A stretch of DNA of 6,645 nt, from contig JAFAHH010000695.1 of the NCBI GenBank assembly GCA_019237355.1, forward strand, positions 1 to 6,645. Direction: 5' to 3'. A program made the position numbers and the translations under genes. The DNA is from Acetobacteraceae bacterium (lineage in GTDB: Bacteria > Pseudomonadota > Alphaproteobacteria > Acetobacterales > Acetobacteraceae). This document shows, in pieces, positions 1 through 6,121 of the stretch; position 1 is the stretch's first letter, and each line of letters opens with the position of its first letter. Under the pieces are notes generated by a model. That model was given only the letters and a program-made list of their open reading frames with translations, was not told the DNA's origin and searched no databases.

Positions 1-1362
1 GTAGAGAACCGTGTTTTGAGCATCCACCAAGAGCACCACATCCGAGCCGTTCTCGATCAAAGCGCGAAAGCGTCGCTCGCTCTCCTGAAGCCGCTCTTCG
101 GCCCGCTTGCGCTTGATGAACTGGCCAATCTGGCTCCCTATCGCTGACAGAGTGGCAAGCTGCTCCTCATCGCGTTCCCGCGATGCCCGGCTGAAGAACT
201 CAACGACCCCCATGGCTTCCCCACCGAGGAGGATCGGGAAGGCAACGGCTCCGTGCAGCCCCGATCTCGCGGCGGCAGACGACCGCAGGAAGCTCAATGC
301 CTTCGTGACGTCGTGCATCCAGACCGGTTCGGCGCTTTGCCAGACTTGACCGGGTCGGCCTTGGCCCAGCGAGAAGGTCATCTCCCGGCTTACCGCATCG
401 AACTCCGCCGTCGAAACACTCGGCGTGCGCCAGATATCGACGCAACGCAATCGGCCCCCCTCGCTATCCGCGCACCATAAGCCGCCCCACTCCCATTCCA
501 GCGCCTCGCCGATGGTTTGGAGGAGCTGTGGAACGGCGGCTGCAATCGTATCGGATTCCGCCAGGACGCGCGTAGCGGCGTACTGCGCCGCCAACCGCTG
601 CTCTCCGCGCTTGCGTTCGGTGATATCCTCGCACGCGATCAACACGATCAGGTCATTGCGCGACCGCCGCACAGCCTTGGCGTTCTCGCGAACCCAGAGC
701 ACCGAGCCATCATTGCGGATCTTTCGAAGTTCCCAGGTGTGGGATTGGCCTAAGTTTTCCAAGCAGACCGCAACATTTCGGCGAGCGAGCTCGCGATCTG
801 GTTCCGGAAAAACCTTGAGCACGGATTGCCCGGTCAATTCGTCAACGGTATATCCGAGCTGAGCGGCACCAAAATGATTTACCGACATGACCGTGCCCGC
901 CGGGTTGACCATGAAGTACATTGTTGGAGTGTGCTCGAAGATCTCCTTCCATTCCTCTTCGCTTCGACGCAGCGCCGCGCTTGCGGCTTGGCCTTGCATA
1001 ACGAGGAAGCAGGTCAGGCCTATCGTGGCGATGCAGAGGAAATCATTGATGAGCTGTACTGTTGGGCTACCCGGCGCGCTCAAAATCAACCGTGTTAGGG
1101 GGTCGGCTACGAAAACTAGGATGGTGCATACCGCCGCCACGGTGCTGATGCCGCGCGCCTCATAGAAGCGGGACGCGATCAGCACCAGGATGGTGTAAAG
1201 CACGCCGATTGGGACCTCAGCGGGCGTGAATACGTCGAGAACGAAGATTACGGCCGCAATCAGTGGAATCAAAACCTGGGGGAGTGCCGAACGTGCCCGT
1301 CCCAAACCGGAGGATTGATCAATCAGAGTGACCTCCGGTCCTGTCCGCGCGGCTTCGCTCAT
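1..1362 (-). CDS. Membrane-bound PAS-GAF-PAS sensor protein, probable sensor histidine kinase (C-terminus beyond window)
   Basis: The frame is open from an ATG at 1362 to base 1, giving 454 residues with no stop, so the gene continues past the left edge. Residues 28-45, 49-66, 71-87 and 103-122 are hydrophobic and probably form a four-helix membrane domain; it resembles the unnamed four-helix modules that precede PAS sensors. Residues about 134-258 are a PAS domain with its PAC segment: EIFEHTPTMYF, then LGYTVDELTGQSV, ending in the typical EDITERKR at 245-252. Residues about 260-418 look like a GAF domain (GALEWEWGGLWC near 286-297, GRPGQVW near 335-341, AVAFPIL near 372-378). A second PAS begins at SERRFRALIENGSDVVLLVD (428-447). 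A purine-rich AAAGGGG lies 9 bases before the ATG and supports this start. Such proteins normally end in a HisKA/HATPase kinase, sometimes with a receiver. A diguanylate cyclase output cannot be excluded. The sensed signal is unknown. Confidence 0.9.
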   Translation of the reverse strand, partial: MSEAARTGPEVTLIDQSSGLGRARSALPQVLIPLIAAVIFVLDVFTPAEVPIGVLYTILVLIASRFYEARGISTVAAVCTILVFVADPLTRLILSAPGSPTVQLINDFLCIATIGLTCFLVMQGQAASAALRRSEEEWKEIFEHTPTMYFMVNPAGTVMSVNHFGAAQLGYTVDELTGQSVLKVFPEPDRELARRNVAVCLENLGQSHTWELRKIRNDGSVLWVRENAKAVRRSRNDLIVLIACEDITERKRGEQRLAAQYAATRVLAESDTIAAAVPQLLQTIGEALEWEWGGLWCADSEGGRLRCVDIWRTPSVSTAEFDAVSREMTFSLGQGRPGQVWQSAEPVWMHDVTKALSFLRSSAAARSGLHGAVAFPILLGGEAMGVVEFFSRASRERDEEQLATLSAIGSQIGQFIKRKRAEERLQESERRFRALIENGSDVVLLVDAQNTVLY

Positions 1363-1798
1363 GGGAGCACACCCCTTTCGATGCTGGAACTTGACCGTGG
1401 TCACCGGATTTGGCTTCCAAAGCGGCCCTCATAAGCACCGGATCTCAACTATACTCGCTTGCCGTATGACATGGGATATGCGCTAGGGTGCGGTGGCTTG
1501 AGGCGGACTCGGGTTCCCCGATTCGCGACGTGGCCACGTTCTCGGCGATCTTCGATGCACGCAGCCGGGTATGCCGAGTTGGCGGCTCACCTGCCCGCAG
1601 GATTCGAAGCCCAGTTGTGCCCGCCTGCCGAAGACCCCGCACCAGCAGGCCGGGACGCTGTGAGCTCCGGGCCTATCATCCAGATGGTGCTGATGATGTC
1701 CTTCCGCGCGTTGCCGCTCGTTTGCGGGAAGGCCTGGTCAAGCTGGGCGCAAGCACTCGTTGTCAAACAGGAACATTCCGAACGCAAGCCAGCGCCGC
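1363..1798. other. Stretch without a recognisable gene, upstream of the sensor gene
   Basis: About 436 bases lie between the sensor start and the stop of the neighbouring minus-strand gene. Open frames cross it on both strands (for example the plus-strand frames starting near 1459 and 1488). None gives a protein I recognise, and they run on antisense through the neighbouring gene. The part next to 1362 should hold the sensor promoter, but I see no convincing -35/-10 pair. The rest could be decayed coding DNA, but I cannot name a source. Confidence 0.6.
1392..1403. promoter_or_regulatory. Short inverted repeat TGACC-GT-GGTCA upstream of the sensor gene
   Basis: A 12-base perfect inverted repeat (5-base arms, 2-base centre) lies about 30 bases upstream of the sensor start codon. 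Its size and place suit a dimeric regulator site. A repeat this short can also occur by chance, so it is only a candidate operator. Confidence 0.2.
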
Positions 1799-1988
1799 TC
1801 AGGCCGGGTCAGGCTCAGTCAGCGGCGCGGCAGCCTCCGTGCCGACCGGATTCGGTTCACCCGAGCGTTTTGGGAACCCGACATCGTCAGCCAGCGGCAA
1901 CCCAGTCGCTGAGGCCGGAGGGGGCCAAGGCCAGGACCCCAATCCCGGCCCCCCATTTTGCGGCGCAAAATGGAACCCAGTGCTTGCG
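1748..1988. repeat. Distant 10-bp inverted repeat (CGCAAGCACT / AGTGCTTGCG)
   Basis: CGCAAGCACT at 1748-1757 is matched by its exact reverse complement at 1979-1988. One arm lies in the gene-free stretch just past the stop of the minus-strand unknown gene. The other lies inside its coding sequence, next to the 1953-1973 palindrome. The arms are about 220 bases apart and their flanks are not similar. A chance match is possible. Confidence 0.4.
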
Positions 1989-2641
1989 AAAACACAACCC
2001 GGAGCCGTCGGTGAAGCGGGCGGAATACCCCGCGTAGGCAAAGCTTCCCCCGCTCCCACCGATCCCGACCCGGCCGACGAGGCCAGGCGAACAGCCCGGG
2101 TCGCGGACGCATCCGTCTCGCCGCTAGAAGCCGCGGTATCGCCGGCCGATGCCCGCCGCCCGCGTCGCTTGGCAACCGGCTCGGGACCGAGCCGGATCCC
2201 CAGCATCCGGCACAGCGGCCGCAGGATCCGTCCCGCTTGCGGTACATCCGCCAGCAGCGCCGACATTTCCGGGTCGGCCAGTAAATACTGCACCTGAGTG
2301 CCATACACCGCCGCTCCCGGCACAAGCCGGATCAGCCAGCCGAACCTACCCGGCAGCCGAGGCGCAGGCAGGCCCTCCGGCCGGGGCAATTCGAGATCGT
2401 CCCCAGCCTGCCTCCGCGCGCTCGGGGTCGGCGGAAGCCGGCCGGCGCGGATGGCCGCCAGCAGGGCCTGAAACCGGGATGACAGCCGGCCCAGCCGAGC
2501 CCAGGCCAGAAAAAGCACCGCCACAGCCGACCGGTCCTTTGCCATATGCGCGGCCAGGATCCCACGTAGCCCTGCGATAATCAGAGCCAGGCGATTCGAA
2601 AGGCCGGTTGGGAGGGGAGGAGCGGTCCAGGGCACGAACAC
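1799..2641 (-). CDS. Conserved hypothetical protein of an Acetobacteraceae-type family
   Basis: I recognise the family but know no function for it. The 280-residue frame starts at a GTG. Residues about 14-70 are helical and partly hydrophobic (NRLALIIAGLRGIL, then AVAVLFLAWARLGRLSSRF). Residues about 98-150 form the conserved core, with GWLIRLVPGAAVYG, QYLLADPEMSALL, and PQAGRILRPLCRMLG. From about 155 to the end the protein is rich in Pro, Ala, Gly, Ser and Arg and looks disordered. I recall family members with this core and a variable proline-rich tail in Acetobacteraceae genomes. The start is uncertain: no good ribosome site precedes the GTG, and the ATG at residue 33 (MAKDRS) is an alternative. 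The tail is also uncertain, because the two other frames stay open across much of it, so a frameshift could hide the true C-terminus. No enzyme motif is visible. Confidence 0.65.
   Translation of the reverse strand: MFVPWTAPPLPTGLSNRLALIIAGLRGILAAHMAKDRSAVAVLFLAWARLGRLSSRFQALLAAIRAGRLPPTPSARRQAGDDLELPRPEGLPAPRLPGRFGWLIRLVPGAAVYGTQVQYLLADPEMSALLADVPQAGRILRPLCRMLGIRLGPEPVAKRRGRRASAGDTAASSGETDASATRAVRLASSAGSGSVGAGEALPTRGIPPASPTAPGCVFASTGFHFAPQNGGPGLGSWPWPPPASATGLPLADDVGFPKRSGEPNPVGTEAAAPLTEPDPA
1953..1973. repeat. Perfect 9-bp-stem palindrome (CCATTTTGC-GGC-GCAAAATGG)
   Basis: Arms of 9 bases flank a 3-base centre, with an AT-rich core inside very GC-rich DNA. It falls in the low-complexity tail of the minus-strand unknown gene. 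No T-run follows on either strand, so it is not an ordinary intrinsic terminator. It could be a REP-like unit, a protein-binding site or an mRNA hairpin. Confidence 0.6.
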
Positions 2642-2643
2642 AA

Positions 2644-2672
2644 CTTGAACACCACCGCAGGTAGCGTGTCAA
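2644..2672 (-). promoter_or_regulatory. Possible sigma-70-type promoter with a perfect -35 hexamer
   Basis: On the minus strand a perfect TTGACA (2672-2667) is followed after 17 bases by TTCAAG (2649-2644), a poor -10 match with only three of six consensus bases. If used, transcription would start at or just inside the annotated GTG. That would favour a start codon further into the unknown gene, or leaderless expression. The TGA of the upstream small frame lies inside the -35 hexamer. Confidence 0.2.
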
Positions 2673-2959
2673 GGGAAAGGTTCGCCCGGGCCAGAGTGCG
2701 ATGGCTTGGGGCGGAATCCCCTCACGCCGCCTTGCGGCGATCCGGGGCGGAACGCCCTCATCTCGGGACGATCTGATGCCTCCCTGATGGCCGCTAGTTC
2801 GCTGTCCGCCGCATGCGACGCAATTCCGCGCGCCGACTCGCACGACGAGCACGGAACGCCGGCGACAGCGGCAATAGCGTAAAACGATAGCGCCGAGGCG
2901 CTGATGCCCACAGCGATGGCCAGCGCTCTATTGTGAAATTGCAGAGTATCATAGCTCAT
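2669..2959 (-). CDS. Possible small single-span membrane or exported protein with a CxxC motif
   Basis: No family is recognised. The 96-residue frame starts at an ATG with GGAG 6 bases upstream (2966-2969), a good ribosome site. That site favours this start over the in-frame extension that would begin near 3058. Residues 12-35 are a continuous hydrophobic segment (ALAIAVGISASALSFYAIAA), preceded by an arginine at 11, so it could be a membrane anchor or an uncleaved signal. It is followed at once by C37-S-S-C40, a CxxC suited to metal binding or a disulfide on the far side. The last 35 residues are Pro/Gly/Arg-rich and are read through a hairpin-rich repeat (2708-2760), which suggests the real gene may have been shorter. 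The TGA stop is in frame with the next gene downstream. It may be spurious, but the ribosome site and clean membrane span argue for a real gene. Confidence 0.45.
   Translation of the reverse strand: MSYDTLQFHNRALAIAVGISASALSFYAIAAVAGVPCSSCESARGIASHAADSELAAIREASDRPEMRAFRPGSPQGGVRGFRPKPSHSGPGEPFP
2708..2760. repeat. Hairpin cluster with a 17-bp direct repeat (36-base period), REP-like
   Basis: GGGGCGGAATCCCCTCA (2708-2724) recurs as GGGGCGGAACGCCCTCA (2744-2760), with two mismatches. Between them CGCCGC-CTT-GCGGCG (2725-2739) is a perfect hairpin. The first copy can fold as GGGG/CCCC around 6 bases. The second folds as GGGCG-GAA-CGCCC. Three adjacent small hairpins in about 50 bases resemble a repetitive extragenic palindrome more than coding sequence, though the 96-residue frame runs through it. 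Confidence 0.55.
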
Positions 2960-3321
2960 CTGGTTCTCCGCCCGAACGGTCCGCGCAGCGCGGGACGCAT
3001 CCGGCATCGGAAGCCTGGTCCAGGCCGCTGGGCGACTTCGGCCCCTTGCGCCGCTCACGGGCTCCGTCGGCGCCGACTCGAACTCAGCGTCCCGCCATTC
3101 CTACCCCGTCTCGTGCCGTTCGGGGCCGTAGCATATTTGCCTACGAATGCTGTCAGGCAGCAAGAAATCCGTGCAGCACCACCCCTGCTCTGGGTCTCAA
3201 CCAGGCACTGATCGAACGCCGGCTCGGGTTTGGTGCACCTGCCGAATACCTAAAACGGCCCGCCTTTCCGCTGACCGCCATCGCAACCGAAACACGGTTG
3301 CCGAGCCTGCCGACAGCCCCG
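2960..3321. other. Divergent intergenic region between the minus-strand genes and the CoA-transferase operon
   Basis: About 360 bases separate the small membrane gene from the likely CoA-transferase start. The region must carry the promoter of the right-hand operon, and probably one for the small gene. The CoA-transferase frame stays open back to a TTG at 3046, but the translated extension is not like the family. I see no strong promoter match, no RNA gene and no clear operator. Confidence 0.55.
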
Positions 3322-4716
3322 ATGATCGCTCCAATGCAGCGACCTGATGCCGCCAGCCTATGGACAGCCGCAATTCTCCCACCCGCGGCGCTCGACTCTC
3401 TGAAGTTGCGGGGTGCGGACCCCGTGCTTCCCTCGTCCTTTCATGTAGGCGAAGCCGCCGCGACCGCGACCGGCCTCTCGGCGCTGGCCGCCGCGGAGCT
3501 ATGGCACATGCGCTCGGGGCGGCGGCAGCAGGTTTCAGTAGATTTTCGGCATGCCGCAGCAGCGTTCCGGTCTGACCGCTACTTGCGCGTAAACGGCCGG
3601 CCCATGCCCGAAGCATGGGATCGAATCGCCGGCCTTTATCGGTGCGGCGACGGGAATTGGGTCCGCCTGCATACGAATTTCCCGCACCACCGCGATGGAA
3701 TGCTGAAGCTTCTTGGCTGCGAATATGATCGTGAGGCAGTTGCGCACGCCTTGCAATATTGGCGCTCTTTCGACCTTGAAGATGCCGCCGCTGCCGCAGG
3801 GCTGTGCGCTGCCGCTCTACGGTCCTTCGAGCAATGGGATTCGCATCCCCAAGGGGTCGCCGTGCCCACCCAACCTCTGGTATGCATCGAGCCGATCGGA
3901 GAGGCCCCCGCCGTCCCCTTGCCGGAAGGAGATAGGCCCCTCGCTCAGATACGCGTGCTCGATCTGACACGGGTCATTGCGGGACCAGTTTGTGGAAGGG
4001 CGCTTGCCGCCTACGGCGCGGACGTGCTGTTGATCACGTCGCCCCATCTGCCTTCCATTCAGCCGCTGCTGGTCGATACGAGCCGGGGCAAATTGTCGGC
4101 ACAGTTGGACCTCCGCGAGGAAGGGGCGCGTGAGATTCTGGCTGGGCTTGTCAGGAACGCCGATATTTTCGTGCAATCTTATCGCCCAGGCGCGATCGCC
4201 TCGCTTGGGTTCGGTCCCAAGCAGGTCGCCGAGCTGCGGCCGGGTATCGTCTATGTCTCACTCTCGGCTTATGGGTGGGCGGGGCCTTGGTCAGATCGCC
4301 GCGGTTTCGACAGCCTGGTCCAGACCGCGACCGGGTTCAACGTCGCTGAGGCGCAAGCCTCCGGCCAAAACGAGCCGAGGCCCCTACCTGCCCAGGTCCT
4401 TGATCACGCCTCCGGCTATCTCATGGCCTTCGGTGCCGTGGCGGGACTGTATCGCCGGGCAACCGAGGGTGGGAGCTGGCACGTTCGCGTTTCTCTGGCG
4501 CGGACCGGGTTCTGGTTGCACGAGCTGGGCCGAGTGCCCCGCGGTTTCGATTGCCCCGACCCAAGGCGAGAGGATGTGCAAGACCTCCTCGAAACCAGCC
4601 AGTCGGAATTTGGAGAACTGACCACGGTGCGCCCGCCAGCCCAGTTTTCGGAAACCCCAGCCTATTGGGAACGCCCTTCAAGCGCTCCCGGCGCGCATCC
4701 ACCGGCCTGGCCCTGA
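3322..4716 (+). CDS. Family III CoA-transferase (CaiB/BaiF-type) with apparently permuted domain order
   Basis: It probably transfers CoA between carboxylic acids in the cytoplasm; the acids are unknown. From the ATG at 3322 it has 464 residues, longer than the usual 380-430. Residues 208-340 carry the standard N-terminal half: the CoA-binding segment RVLDLTRVIAGPVCGRALA (211-229), RGKLSAQLDLR (255-265), RPGIVYVSLSAYG (306-318), and GFDSLVQTATG (328-338), where D330 matches the catalytic aspartate. Residues about 60-180 resemble the C-terminal half of the family (GRRQQVSVDF, YRCGDGNWVRL, LKLLGC, WDSHPQG), here placed before the N-terminal half. The protein ends soon after a second SWHVRVSL element (385-392). 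I recall alphaproteobacterial relatives with the same order, starting near this ATG. The start could also be the ATG at 3334; neither has a clear ribosome site. It is probably the first gene of the operon, 88 bases before the ligase. Confidence 0.9.
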   Translation: MIAPMQRPDAASLWTAAILPPAALDSLKLRGADPVLPSSFHVGEAAATATGLSALAAAELWHMRSGRRQQVSVDFRHAAAAFRSDRYLRVNGRPMPEAWDRIAGLYRCGDGNWVRLHTNFPHHRDGMLKLLGCEYDREAVAHALQYWRSFDLEDAAAAAGLCAAALRSFEQWDSHPQGVAVPTQPLVCIEPIGEAPAVPLPEGDRPLAQIRVLDLTRVIAGPVCGRALAAYGADVLLITSPHLPSIQPLLVDTSRGKLSAQLDLREEGAREILAGLVRNADIFVQSYRPGAIASLGFGPKQVAELRPGIVYVSLSAYGWAGPWSDRRGFDSLVQTATGFNVAEAQASGQNEPRPLPAQVLDHASGYLMAFGAVAGLYRRATEGGSWHVRVSLARTGFWLHELGRVPRGFDCPDPRREDVQDLLETSQSEFGELTTVRPPAQFSETPAYWERPSSAPGAHPPAWP

Positions 4717-4762
4717 TTCTTCCCGCGTTTTCGCCGCGAGCCGTCGCGCTATGCTACGATTT

Positions 4763-4797
4763 GGTGCTCGGCACCGGTAGCCGCCGGCAATGGAGGT
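4763..4797 (+). promoter_or_regulatory. Leader of the ligase gene: small hairpin and strong ribosome-binding site
   Basis: In the 88-base gap after the CoA-transferase stop, GGTGC-TCG-GCACC (4763-4775) can form a tight small hairpin. It is followed by GGAGGT (4792-4797), 7 bases before the ATG at 4805. This is the best ribosome site in the window and fixes the ligase start. TATGCT and TACGAT upstream (4750-4760) are possible -10 elements but have no good -35 partner, so an internal promoter is unproven. Confidence 0.45.
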
Positions 4798-4804
4798 CTA
4801 ATCT

Positions 4805-6118
4805 ATGCAACGCGAGCCATTGATCTTTTTGGGGACATGCGACCTTGCCGGCCATGTACGCGGCAAGGGTTTTCCGGCTGCAGCCCTGGGGCACCGGCTG
4901 CACAAAGGCATCGGGCTGACCCATAGCAACATTATGATGTCGGCTTTCGGGCCCATTTATGAAACGCCCTTCGGCACACTCGGCGACCTGATGCTGGTGC
5001 CCGATCCAGACACAAAGGTTGATGTGCAGTTCGAAGGGTCGGCGGCCGAGCATTTCTATCTCGGCGACATCCTCACCACCGAAGGCGAGAATTGGGAGTG
5101 CTGCCCGCGTCATTTCCTGAGACGCGCACTGAAGGAGTTGCAGCGCGAGGCGGGCCTCGTTGTCCTCGCAGCCTTTGAGCAGGAATTCGTCTACACGGGC
5201 ATCGAGGACCGCCCTTCAGCGACGTACGGGCTCGATGCATGGCGCCGCCAAGGCATTTTTGGCGAGGCCTTTGCCGCCGCCCTGCGCCAGGCCGGCGTCA
5301 CGCCGGACTCCTTCTTGCCCGAATACGGCGCCCGTCAGTTCGAGGTAACGGTCGCACCCGGCCAAGGGCTGCGCGCCGCCGATCACGCAGTAATTGTCCG
5401 CGAAATGGCACGCGCCGTTGCATTCCGGCTTGGCCACCGCGCGATCTTCGCCCCCATGATGCGGCCCGACGGAATCGGCAATGGCGTGCATGTTCATTTC
5501 AGCTTGCGTGAACCATCCGGTGCGCCGGCGCTGCATGACCCGGCCGGGCCATATGGACTGACCCAAACGGGACAGCATTTCGCGGCTGGAGTCGTGCACC
5601 ATATGCCCGCGATTGCCGCCATCACGGCACCCTCGGTCGCTTCTTACTTCCGCTTGCGGCCGAACCGCTGGGCGCCGACCTGGACCAATCTCGGCATTCG
5701 CGACCGTGGCTCCTCGTTGCGCGTGTGCCCGGTCTTCGCCCCCGCAGACCCGGCCGATGCAGCCCGGCAATTCAATCTCGAATACCGGGTGTGCGATGCG
5801 ACCGCGAGCCCGTATATGGCTCTGGGCGCGATTGTGCATGCCGGACTCGATGGTGTTCGGCGCAATCTAACGCTGCCTCCACCTCCCTCGCGCGATTTTT
5901 GGGACATGAGCGAGGCCGAGCGGGAGGCGGCAGGGGCGCGGCCGCTGCCTCACTTGCTGGAGGAGGCGCTCGAGAATCTTGCCCGCTGCCGAGCAGCACG
6001 CGACTGGTTCGGCGAGCAGTTCCTGGATGTTTACTTGCGCTTCAAACAAAGTGAATTGCGTGCGGTGGCCGGGCTCGACGAGGCCGCGACCTGCGAGCGC
6101 TATGTCGCGGCGTATTGA
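4805..6118 (+). CDS. Glutamine synthetase-like ligase (PuuA/GlnA-like gamma-glutamyl amine ligase type)
   Basis: The 437 residues have the glutamine synthetase fold: an N-terminal beta-grasp part with CDLAGHVRGK (12-21), then the catalytic barrel. Active-site residues are largely kept: the metal and ammonium-site glutamates E125 and E127 (AFEQEF), E173 and E180 (PEYGARQFE), the histidine H229 in GNGVHVHFS, R283 (SYFRL), R301 and R306 (RDRGSSLRV), and E326/R328 in EYRVCDATASPY. It is therefore probably an active ATP-dependent ligase forming an amide from a carboxylate, most likely the gamma-carboxyl of glutamate. Differences from true glutamine synthetase are a region near residue 46 where related enzymes have LD..G but this one has SAFG, and S335 in place of the asparagine of the NPY motif. 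The usual C-terminal adenylylation region is not recognisable. Such relatives usually act on amines, not ammonia. It shares an operon with an amide-type hydrolase, suggesting catabolism and not nitrogen assimilation. Confidence 0.9.
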   Translation: MQREPLIFLGTCDLAGHVRGKGFPAAALGHRLHKGIGLTHSNIMMSAFGPIYETPFGTLGDLMLVPDPDTKVDVQFEGSAAEHFYLGDILTTEGENWECCPRHFLRRALKELQREAGLVVLAAFEQEFVYTGIEDRPSATYGLDAWRRQGIFGEAFAAALRQAGVTPDSFLPEYGARQFEVTVAPGQGLRAADHAVIVREMARAVAFRLGHRAIFAPMMRPDGIGNGVHVHFSLREPSGAPALHDPAGPYGLTQTGQHFAAGVVHHMPAIAAITAPSVASYFRLRPNRWAPTWTNLGIRDRGSSLRVCPVFAPADPADAARQFNLEYRVCDATASPYMALGAIVHAGLDGVRRNLTLPPPPSRDFWDMSEAEREAAGARPLPHLLEEALENLARCRAARDWFGEQFLDVYLRFKQSELRAVAGLDEAATCERYVAAY

Positions 6119-6121
6119 CCT

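Noticed and set aside
1599..1612. tRNA T-loop-like TTCGAA on the minus strand
   Set aside because: The flanking 5-base arms do not pair and no acceptor or anticodon arms can be built around it.
1459..2297. Long plus-strand open frames (starting near 1459 and 1488)
   Set aside because: They lie antisense to the unknown gene for much of their length, have Pro/Arg/Ala-rich translations with no recognisable motif, and exist because GC-rich DNA has few stops.
2149..2580. Plus-strand 143-residue open frame
   Set aside because: It is antisense to the conserved core of the minus-strand gene (GWLIRLVPG, LCRMLG); its Pro/Ala-rich translation has no protein character.
3070..3090. tRNA T-loop-like GTTCGAGTC on the minus strand
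   Set aside because: The stem bases do not pair and no cloverleaf is possible in the surrounding sequence.
3046..3321. N-terminal extension of the CoA-transferase back to a TTG
   Set aside because: The extra 92 residues are low-complexity and unlike the family. The family-like sequence begins near the ATG codons at 3322 and 3334.
3197..3970. Minus-strand 257-residue open frame across the CoA-transferase
   Set aside because: The plus strand carries clear CoA-transferase motifs throughout this interval; the minus frame is an Arg-rich shadow.
5216..5839. Minus-strand 207-residue open frame across the ligase
   Set aside because: It overlaps the catalytic core of the glutamine synthetase-like gene, whose active-site residues are intact on the plus strand.
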